Part shown: piece after piece, positions 1 through 4,816 of the stretch | How the letters are laid out: each line of letters opens with the position of its first letter | Position numbering within the stretch: position 1 is the first letter of the stretch | Origin: Bacillota bacterium | GTDB lineage: Bacteria > Bacillota > Clostridia > Lachnospirales > Lachnospiraceae | DNA length: 5,061 nt | Assembly (NCBI GenBank): GCA_023387655.1 | Contig: JAEWHR010000148.1 | Span: 1 to 5,061 of the forward strand | Direction of reading: 5' to 3' | Translations under genes and position numbers: made by a program | The notes under the pieces: generated by a model | What the model saw: only the letters and a program-made list of their open reading frames with translations | What the model was told of the DNA's origin: nothing | Databases searched by the model: none

Positions 1-40
1 AATAATAATTGATCATGTGAACTATCTAGTTTATAAAACA

Positions 41-182
41 TTGGGTAAGAAAGTATTCTTGCAACGTGCAATTTAAAAATCAGCAAAATACGCTCACAAA
101 AAAAGCGCTATTACACTTATCAAAATCTAGCACGTTATTCTTATTGAATTATTATTTGCAAGAATAAATACTCATCTTCCCA
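41..182 (-). ncRNA. Candidate structured RNA or leader, long nested hairpin
   Basis: No gene is visible here, but the leftward strand can fold into one long rod. The outer arms are 155-182 and 41-64. Read leftward, they pair as TTGGG/CCCAA, AAGA/TCTT, AGTAT/ATACT and TCTTGCAA/TTGCAAGA, about 22 pairs with small bulges. Inside them, AACGTGC (130-136) pairs with GCACGTT (63-69), sharing two bases with the outer arm. Inside that, AATAgCGC (105-112) pairs with GCGTATT (87-93) around a U-rich loop. A large unpaired stretch of about 18 bases lies on the 5' side between outer and middle stems. A strong leftward promoter at 208-236 would start a transcript near 201, just before the outer stem. It could be a small RNA (the rod with a one-sided bubble loosely recalls 6S RNA) or the leader of a gene beyond base 1. 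I found no T-box, TPP, SAM, lysine or purine riboswitch core. The structure was paired by eye, without energy calculation. Confidence 0.4.
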
Positions 183-207
183 ACTCCAATCTTAATTAAT
201 TATTATA

Positions 208-236
208 ATTTTAGCAGTAATGTAAGGACATGTCAA
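208..236 (-). promoter_or_regulatory. Strong leftward sigma-A-type promoter
   Basis: On the minus strand the -35 is a perfect TTGACA (231-236). A 17-base spacer follows, then the -10 TAAAAT (208-213) preceded by TG at the extended -10 position. This is the closest match to consensus in the window. It points away from the end of the DUF1015 gene, starts transcription near 201, and would make an RNA covering the nested hairpin at 41-182. Two tandem 24-bp repeats abut it upstream. It has no gene within the window to serve. Confidence 0.6.
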
Positions 237-241
237 GGTAT

Positions 242-289
242 CTATATTACTCAAGAATCTTTAAGCTATATTACTTAAGAATCTTTAAG
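242..289. repeat. Two tandem 24-bp repeats upstream of a promoter
   Basis: Bases 242-265 and 266-289 are head-to-tail copies with a single difference (C at 252, T at 276). Each copy holds a near-palindrome; the right-hand copy reads ACTTAA-N6-TTAAGT at 273-290. The repeats end 5 bases upstream of the -35 of the leftward promoter, so their centres lie roughly 52 and 76 bases upstream of its start point. That is where activators or tandem response-regulator sites often lie. They also directly follow the DUF1015 stop codon, with 18 bases between. A replication-slippage duplication without function is the alternative. Confidence 0.85.
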
Positions 290-307
290 TTAAATCTATA
301 TTCATCC

Positions 308-1546
308 TTAAATCCGATGAATAAACAATCCACTCCTTAATTTTGGTTCAAACCAAGTTGATTTCGGTGGCATTAATTGATTGGCATCTGCTACCGCAAA
401 CAATTCTTGTATCGAGGTTGGAAACATGGAAAACGCAACGGTCATATCCTCATTCACACGTTTTTCTAGCTCACCAAGTCCACGTATACCACCAATAAAA
501 TCAATTCTATGATCTGTTCTAGGATCTTTAATTCCTAAAATTGGATCTAATACGTAATCTTGTAATAAAGAAACATCTAACGACTTAACAGGGTCTTCTA
601 TCTGTAATAATGACTCTTTTGCAGATATCTCATACCAAGTATGATTAAAGTACATTCCAAATGTCCCTTTTTTCTCAGGTGCAACTCTTACCCCACCATT
701 ATTCTTAACATTAAAATACTCAGAAATGACACTTAAAAATTCTGCTTCACTAAGACCATTCAAGTCAGCAACTACCCTATTATATGGCATAATCATGAGC
801 TGATCCTCTGGAAATAAGACAGAAAGAAATGTATTAAATTCCTCACTTCCATCATATTCCTTCGCTTTCGCTCTTCTTTTTAACCCAACCTTCACTGCAG
901 ATGCTGCACGATGATGACCATCTGCAATATAAATTCTATTGATTCCGCCAAATGCTTCTTCGATGGTTGCTATCGATTGGTCATCCTCCACTTTCCAAAC
1001 ATTATGGGTAATTCCATCCTCGGAAGTAAAAGAATATAGCACTTCCTCTTTTTTAACACCTTCCACAATATTATGAATTGTTTCATCTGACCGATATGCT
1101 AGGAAAATTGGACCGGTTTGAGCACTGCAAGTATCTACATGACGAATTCGATCCTGTTCCTTCTCTTCCCTAGTGTTTTCATGCTTCATTATAATATTGT
1201 TTTGGTAATCATCAATGGAAGCACATGCAACAATACCAGTTTGTGGACGCCCCTCCATAATCAGTTCATATATGTAATAGCACTTTTTCTCATCCTCAAG
1301 ATAAATTCCATCTTCCATACGTTTAAATAACAAATCCTTCGCCCGCTGATATACCTTTTCCTCATACATATCGACTGATTCATCAAAGCCAGTCTCTGGG
1401 CGGTCTATATTTAAAAAAGATAGTTCATCCTGTAAAGCGACTTCTTTCGCTTCTGCTCTGTTATAAACATCATATGGTAAAGCTGCCACACGACGTGCAT
1501 ACTCTTTCTCTGGTCTAACACAATAAAACGGTTTAATGATTGCCAT
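308..1546 (-). CDS. DUF1015 family protein, possible serine-related function
   Basis: A 412-residue protein of full family length (usually about 410-420) and no membrane segments, so probably cytosolic. Family marks seen are LPYDV (23-27), KHENT followed by an acidic/basic stretch ending in DRIRH (121-136), IADGHHRAASA (207-217) and the C-terminal block MPPKSTWFEPKLRSGL (391-406). DGHHR resembles the nucleotide-binding motif of ParB-fold enzymes such as the free serine kinases SerK and SbnI. DUF1015 genes often sit near serA and serC in clostridia, so a role in serine metabolism is a reasonable inference, but no serine gene is in this window and the activity is not established. The start is secure: AGGAGG (1555-1560) lies 8 bases before the ATG. 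Its own promoter is at 1576-1604, and it appears monocistronic within the window. Confidence 0.93.
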   Translation of the reverse strand: MAIIKPFYCVRPEKEYARRVAALPYDVYNRAEAKEVALQDELSFLNIDRPETGFDESVDMYEEKVYQRAKDLLFKRMEDGIYLEDEKKCYYIYELIMEGRPQTGIVACASIDDYQNNIIMKHENTREEKEQDRIRHVDTCSAQTGPIFLAYRSDETIHNIVEGVKKEEVLYSFTSEDGITHNVWKVEDDQSIATIEEAFGGINRIYIADGHHRAASAVKVGLKRRAKAKEYDGSEEFNTFLSVLFPEDQLMIMPYNRVVADLNGLSEAEFLSVISEYFNVKNNGGVRVAPEKKGTFGMYFNHTWYEISAKESLLQIEDPVKSLDVSLLQDYVLDPILGIKDPRTDHRIDFIGGIRGLGELEKRVNEDMTVAFSMFPTSIQELFAVADANQLMPPKSTWFEPKLRSGLFIHRI

Positions 1547-1575
1547 TTTGATACCCTCCTCATCACTTTATAATT

Positions 1576-1604
1576 ATTTTACTATGTTAATACTCAAAAT
1601 ACAA
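1576..1604 (-). promoter_or_regulatory. Promoter of the DUF1015 gene
   Basis: On the minus strand, TTGTAT (1599-1604) and TAAAAT (1576-1581) are separated by 17 bases. Transcription would begin near 1569, giving a very short leader with the AGGAGG ribosome binding site at 1555-1560. It is divergent from the promoter at 1702-1730. Confidence 0.5.
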
Positions 1605-1616
1605 CTTTGTTTCTTC

Positions 1617-1710
1617 GAAACTTGTGACATAGATATTTTCAAACATAATCCTTAAATCTTATGCTTTCGACAATTCCTATAGAAACTTATGTCCATGGAT
1701 GTTTTCAAAC
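1617..1710 (+). repeat. Imperfect 29-bp direct repeat in divergent region
   Basis: Copy one is 1617-1644 (28 bases) and copy two is 1682-1710 (29 bases); about 24 of 29 aligned positions agree. Both begin GAAACTT and end TTTTCAAAC, with a variable middle; copy two carries the palindrome TCCATGGA. The copies start 65 bases apart. The TTTTCA of copy two serves as the -35 of the rightward promoter. The pair could be a binding site for a regulator or the relic of a duplicated promoter region. Confidence 0.6.
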
Positions 1711-1730
1711 CCATCTTGCTGTGGTATACT
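1702..1730 (+). promoter_or_regulatory. Promoter of the small lysine-rich gene
   Basis: TTTTCA (1702-1707), a 17-base spacer, then TATACT (1725-1730) with TG at 1722-1723, an extended -10. Transcription would start near 1737, about 12 bases before the inverted repeat at 1749-1773. The -10 closely resembles that of the glutaredoxin-like gene at 4775-4780. Confidence 0.6.
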
Positions 1731-1748
1731 AAAAGTAACGGTAAATAG

Positions 1749-1773
1749 AGTGTAGCCAATAAATAGCTACACT
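1749..1773. promoter_or_regulatory. YtrA-type operator: AGTGTA-N13-TACACT
   Basis: A perfect inverted repeat with 8-base arms, AGTGTAGC (1749-1756) and GCTACACT (1766-1773), around 9 bases. Written as six-base half-sites it is exactly AGTGTA-N13-TACACT. From memory, that is the operator form reported for the GntR-family repressor YtrA of Bacillus subtilis, which controls an ABC transporter operon induced by cell-wall antibiotics. It lies at about +12 to +36 of the rightward promoter and 15 bases before the start codon, where a bound repressor would block transcription. The same bases could form a hairpin in the 5' leader of the mRNA. No GntR gene is in the window, so the regulator would act from elsewhere. 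Confidence 0.65.
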
Positions 1774-1788
1774 AGAATAGAGGTTACG

Positions 1789-2217
1789 ATGAACATAAAA
1801 AAACAAAAAGACAAACAAGACAATACGAAACAAAATAAAAAACCAATCTCTCCAGAGAAGAAATCTTCCATCACTGGTGATTGGTTTTATATGAACTCTA
1901 AGGAAACGCCAATTCGTACACTATATGAAGCGATCAAGCAATCTACCCAAAATATAGAGCTATGGGAAACCGCTGGTGTTATGGAAATCAGTCTTAATCC
2001 TAAAAGTTCATTGGACTTTGAGGAAATGAAACCTTATTTTCGTGATAGCGATGGAGCAGATTTTCTTTCTAAACACCAGGTACAAAGTATGTATATGGTC
2101 ACTTTTCCTAGTGATCAATATGACCATGTTACTCCTATTTTCGATTTAATCGTATCAAATTGCGATGGTTTCTTTTGCGCAGATACCTCCGATTTTTACC
2201 CAAGATATCCAAAATAG
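1789..2217 (+). CDS. Small lysine-rich protein of unknown function
   Basis: I do not recognise a family. The 142-residue product has a lysine- and glutamine-rich, probably disordered tail (residues 1-27; nine lysines), then a folded-looking acidic domain. Distinctive points are GDWFYMNSKETPIRTLYEAI (30-49), a LWETAGVMEISL segment (58-69), and an aromatic C-terminal region with two cysteines (125 and 130) in NCDGFFCADTSDFYPRY (124-140). No signal peptide or membrane helix is seen, so it is probably cytosolic. AGAGG (1779-1783) lies 5 bases before the ATG. It has a clear extended -10 promoter and a YtrA-type operator in its leader, which suggests regulated expression, perhaps in envelope stress; that is inference. 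It converges on the ABC permease gene with 8 bases between stop codons and no terminator of its own. Confidence 0.85.
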   Translation: MNIKKQKDKQDNTKQNKKPISPEKKSSITGDWFYMNSKETPIRTLYEAIKQSTQNIELWETAGVMEISLNPKSSLDFEEMKPYFRDSDGADFLSKHQVQSMYMVTFPSDQYDHVTPIFDLIVSNCDGFFCADTSDFYPRYPK

Positions 2218-2225
2218 CTAGTTAC

Positions 2226-2969
2226 TTAAACGCTTACCTTTTTATCCAACATCCAAGCTGTAACAAAGTAGAAGGCTCCTATGACAAATGCCATGAAAAT
2301 AGCTTCAATCATAAATTGATCAAACAATGGCATGTTCTCAACCATAAATAATTTTCCTATCTTTCCGACGAAATAATTTAAGGTAAAGAAAATTATTAAA
2401 CTAACAATACCTTTCCCCTTCGTGTTGGATAAAAAAGTAGCACTGAGTGTGATCGCTAGAATTCCTGTGACTACATTGGATAGCCATTCTAGTAAAAATG
2501 CTACCAGACCAATTAATATGAGGCCATAATCAATGTTTAATCCCATAACATTATTCAATGCTCTCCCTATTAATTCAATTGCTTCCTCAATATCTTGATA
2601 TCGTATGATAATAATTGTTGTATTAATAAAAATAATTGCTGCCATAATTGCTGCGGTAATTCCAATCTGTACAATTGAGGTTATGACTTTAGCACCAACT
2701 ATTTTATAAGTTGAATTTGGAGTTAGGAAAAGCATATAACTTTGTTTTGTTTTTAAGTCTTTCGAATACGTCAGAATACACTCAAAAGAAACAAACATAA
2801 TTGCTGCAAACGCAACAAATACCATAATAAACATCGATATACCTAAGGAATCCATATCATCTCTTAATAAACCTAATAAAAACGTTATCTCTAATATAAC
2901 CATTACAATCAATATAAAGAGCTTAGAAAACCATTGCTTTCTTAACTCATACTTCATTAATTTAAACAT
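2226..2969 (-). CDS. ABC-2 type transporter permease
   Basis: A 247-residue membrane protein with about six hydrophobic segments (roughly 17-35, 45-66, 95-121, 149-178, 186-206 and 219-241). A charged N-terminus (MKYELRKQW) and a cytosolic loop KTKQSYMLFLTPNSTYKI (73-90), followed by an AKV segment, match ABC-2 export permeases. It would form the membrane half of an exporter with the ATPase encoded just upstream; the substrate cannot be told. The genes are in one direction with 77 bases between, so an operon is likely. The start has an odd layout: AGGAG (2985-2989) ends 15 bases before the ATG, longer than usual, and an in-frame stop at 2979-2981 excludes any earlier start. A 12-codon open frame (2962-3000, leftward) overlaps the start codon and could couple translation, though it lacks its own ribosome site. 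Confidence 0.88.
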   Translation of the reverse strand: MFKLMKYELRKQWFSKLFILIVMVILEITFLLGLLRDDMDSLGISMFIMVFVAFAAIMFVSFECILTYSKDLKTKQSYMLFLTPNSTYKIVGAKVITSIVQIGITAAIMAAIIFINTTIIIIRYQDIEEAIELIGRALNNVMGLNIDYGLILIGLVAFLLEWLSNVVTGILAITLSATFLSNTKGKGIVSLIIFFTLNYFVGKIGKLFMVENMPLFDQFMIEAIFMAFVIGAFYFVTAWMLDKKVSV

Positions 2970-3046
2970 ATATTTCTTTTAACTCTCCTCTCATTAACAT
3001 AATTTCTATTATTTCACATGGAGTCTTTTCTTTTTACCAAAGTTAT

Positions 3047-3739
3047 TTAAACATAGGCATAGATTTCCTTATACAAATCTACAATGGATTTTTGATGTTC
3101 TTTTCGAATTGTTTCTGCATCCCCATTTAAGACTAAAATTCCATTCTTCATAAAGATAGCATTATCAATTATTTTTTCTAATTCATCTACCAGATGACTC
3201 GATATTACAATTGTTGTCTTCTCATTTGCAACCTCTTTAATTGCCTCGATAATATAGTCTCTCGCAATAATATCAATACCATTTAAAGGTTCATCAAGCA
3301 AATATACTTCTGCTTTCCTAGCAAGCGTCGCTGCTATCTTTAACTTTGCAGCAAGACCAGAGGAAAGATTTTTTGCTTTATCTTTTAAACCTAAATCCAT
3401 CTTAATCAGTAGCTGTTCATACTTCGCTCTATCAAAATCATCAAAAAAGTCTTCATAGTAACGTCCCACATCATTAACGGTCATAAAATCATAAAAAAAT
3501 GGCTCAGTGGACATATAAGCAATTCTTCTTTTGCTCTCGACACCAATTGGCAATCCATCATATGTAATAGTTCCTATAGTAGGCTTAATCAATCCTGCTA
3601 CCATCTTCATCCAAGTCGTTTTTCCACTTCCATTTGGACCAAGCAATGCATAGATCTTTCCTTCCTCCATCTGCATGGAGATTCCCGATACAGCCACTTT
3701 TGACATATACCGTTTCACAACATCCTTACTAACTAACAT
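3047..3739 (-). CDS. ABC transporter ATP-binding protein, YtrB-like
   Basis: A 230-residue cytosolic ATPase, of normal length for a single-domain ABC protein. Motifs, numbered from the start chosen here: Walker A GPNGSGKTT (34-42), signature LSSGL (125-129), Walker B VYLLDEP (145-151) with catalytic E150, D-loop NGID (153-156), and switch H182 in SSH. Two points depart from the textbook: the Q-loop position appears to be Thr78 (YMSTEP), and the signature is LSSGL rather than LSGGQ. Similar relaxed motifs occur in the YtrB-like exporters usually regulated by GntR proteins. It would energise the permease encoded just downstream. The start is moved to the second ATG because GGAGG (3745-3749) sits 5 bases before it, while the ATG at 3749-3751 overlaps that site and has no good ribosome site of its own. 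No GntR gene is adjacent. Confidence 0.92.
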   Translation of the reverse strand: MLVSKDVVKRYMSKVAVSGISMQMEEGKIYALLGPNGSGKTTWMKMVAGLIKPTIGTITYDGLPIGVESKRRIAYMSTEPFFYDFMTVNDVGRYYEDFFDDFDRAKYEQLLIKMDLGLKDKAKNLSSGLAAKLKIAATLARKAEVYLLDEPLNGIDIIARDYIIEAIKEVANEKTTIVISSHLVDELEKIIDNAIFMKNGILVLNGDAETIRKEHQKSIVDLYKEIYAYV

Positions 3740-3744
3740 CTTAT

Positions 3745-3749
3745 CCTCC
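3745..3749 (-). promoter_or_regulatory. Ribosome binding site that sets the ATPase start
   Basis: GGAGG on the minus strand, 5 bases before the ATG at 3737-3739. The upstream ATG at 3749-3751 shares a base with this site, so using it would put the ribosome site inside the coding region. This favours a product four residues shorter than the longest open frame. Confidence 0.65.
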
Positions 3750-3824
3750 ATTTCTTATCTTTCATAAAATTTATATCAAGAATTCTTAGATTACGCTATT
3801 CTCAAGAAATAGTGTACTGGTCAT

Positions 3825-3853
3825 ATAATACCTTATACCATCAGAAGTGTCTA
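3825..3853 (-). promoter_or_regulatory. Promoter of the ABC transporter unit
   Basis: On the minus strand, TAGACA (3848-3853), a 17-base spacer, and TATTAT (3825-3830), each five of six against consensus. Transcription would start near 3818, giving a leader of about 78 bases. The leader holds TACACT (3811-3816, minus strand), one half of the operator form at 1749-1773, right at the start point, and two copies of TTCTTGA (3802-3808 and 3776-3782). These may be regulatory, but short matches like this can arise by chance. Confidence 0.6.
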
Positions 3854-3883
3854 GATATAATTTTACATTTTTTACTAACTATG

Positions 3884-3910
3884 GAATACTATATCGTCGA
3901 ATAAGTATTC
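3884..3910. repeat. Inverted repeat GAATACT-N13-AGTATTC
   Basis: Perfect 7-base arms (3884-3890 and 3904-3910) around 13 bases, in the gap between the RsiV-like gene and the ABC unit. It starts 5 bases after the RsiV-like stop codon and ends about 30 bases upstream of the ABC -35. It is not followed by a T-run on either strand, so it does not look like a standard intrinsic terminator. An operator or a weak transcript-end hairpin are both possible. Confidence 0.55.
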
Positions 3911-3915
3911 AGTTC

Positions 3916-4596
3916 TCATTTACTATTCCTTAAAATAGGGAAGGAGTATTCTAAAATACCCGAAACATAAGGTCCTATCTCGTAAGGATTGAAATAAAAA
4001 ACAATATTATCACCCATTAAATAATAGCGATATTCAAACTTAAGTTGTCCAAGCTCTTTTATTGCATCAGGGAAAAACTTACTAGGATCTTCTTCGTATT
4101 GTCTCATAAATCCGTTTGCAATTTGTCTCTTCACCTCTTCATCGGATTCTCCTAACACTTCTGAAGCTGTAATTCGTTTCCCTGTTTCAACATTATAGGT
4201 CATAGAAAACTGTTCTGTCATTGGATGTGCACCGCCATACCAGCGGAATTCTAAAAAAACTATGGATAAGATACCATATTGATTCAAAGGAATCCGATAA
4301 GTAACGTTTGCTGTTAAAGGAAACCAAGAAGGCCCAATAATATCATCTGGTTTGCTAACTATATCAACTATATATAAAGCATTTACCAGTGCCTCCTCAC
4401 AATTACTTTGATATCGTTGCTCCATCTCTCTCGCAATATCTTTATTCACCATAGCCTGTGGACTATCTTCTTTTTGAGTTAAAATCTGTGGATATTCATA
4501 GGAACATTCGAGAAGATCTAGTGAACTACTTTCATTAGTTACTGATTTCTTCCTTGTATGTTTTAACAAAGTGACTCCATTACCTTCCTTTGACAT
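3916..4596 (-). CDS. RsiV-like DUF4163/DUF3298 protein without membrane anchor
   Basis: A 226-residue protein carrying the two domains of the extracellular part of the anti-sigma factor RsiV. The DUF4163-like part spans about 25-125, with YPQI (35-38) and YGGAHP (120-125). The DUF3298-like part spans about 130-222, with TGKRITASEVLG (138-149) and FNPYEIGPY (202-210). In RsiV these domains lie outside the cell and bind lysozyme. Here there is no signal peptide and no transmembrane helix, and an in-frame TAA ten codons upstream rules out a longer form. The protein is therefore either cytosolic or exported in an unusual way, and it lacks the anti-sigma N-terminus of RsiV. AGAGG lies 6 bases before the ATG. 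I see no convincing promoter within 4597-4700. It runs in the same direction as the ABC unit, but the 176-base gap contains a separate promoter. Confidence 0.85.
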   Translation of the reverse strand: MSKEGNGVTLLKHTRKKSVTNESSSLDLLECSYEYPQILTQKEDSPQAMVNKDIAREMEQRYQSNCEEALVNALYIVDIVSKPDDIIGPSWFPLTANVTYRIPLNQYGILSIVFLEFRWYGGAHPMTEQFSMTYNVETGKRITASEVLGESDEEVKRQIANGFMRQYEEDPSKFFPDAIKELGQLKFEYRYYLMGDNIVFYFNPYEIGPYVSGILEYSFPILRNSK

Positions 4597-4713
4597 AGCA
4601 AACCTCTTTACATTATCATTCTGTTATATCTTATGCATATAAGAGGTCCCCGTACTATAACAAATATCTTAAATTAATAAGGAAACTACATTTATCCCTT
4701 TTGGGGCTCCGTT

Positions 4714-4746
4714 ATCACTGCATCACTACAACAGCAATACAACAGC
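4714..4746 (+). repeat. Short direct repeats in divergent region
   Basis: Two adjoining small repeats: ATCACTGC/ATCACTAC (4714-4721 and 4722-4729, one difference) and TACAACAGC twice (4727-4735 and 4738-4746, exact). They lie about 30 bases upstream of the -10 of the glutaredoxin-like gene, in the 220-base gap 4597-4816. That gap also holds a 14-base imperfect palindrome CTTAT-GCAT-ATAAG (4630-4643). They may be regulator contacts or slippage products. Confidence 0.5.
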
Positions 4747-4751
4747 TCCAC

Positions 4752-4780
4752 TTTTAAAATAACTGCTACTATGATATACT
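4752..4780 (+). promoter_or_regulatory. Extended -10 promoter of glutaredoxin-like gene
   Basis: TATACT (4775-4780) with TG at 4772-4773; the -35 (TTTTAA, 4752-4757) is weak, as is common with an extended -10. A short palindrome TTCAT-T-ATGAA (4784-4794) covers the expected start point and could be an operator. Confidence 0.55.
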
Positions 4781-4816
4781 AAATTCATTATGAAACAACT
4801 TTATTTGGAGGTATCA

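Noticed and set aside
2..76. A 24-codon open tail entering from the left edge on the plus strand
   Set aside because: It could be the end of a gene outside the window, but open stretches this short are common by chance and the residues are not recognisable. It also overlaps one arm of the hairpin.
41..182. The nested inverted repeat as a mobile element (MITE)
   Set aside because: No target-site duplication was seen, the middle also pairs, and a well-placed promoter reads into it, which favours an RNA. A MITE relic is not fully excluded.
242..289. Tandem repeats as a CRISPR array
   Set aside because: The copies are head to tail with no spacers, and no cas gene is near.
1118..1330. A 70-codon rightward open frame
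   Set aside because: It lies wholly within the DUF1015 gene on the opposite strand, has no ribosome site, and its product resembles no protein I know.
2160..2351. A 63-codon rightward open frame
   Set aside because: It overlaps the end of the small gene and the antisense of the permease gene, with no ribosome site; a shadow frame.
4639..4680. A promoter for the RsiV-like gene
   Set aside because: Several TATAAT-like strings occur, but none has a -35 match at 16-18 bases that stands out from the AT-rich background.
4696..4706. CCC-TTTT-GGG as an intrinsic terminator
   Set aside because: The stem is only 3 bases, no T-run follows, and no gene ends nearby.
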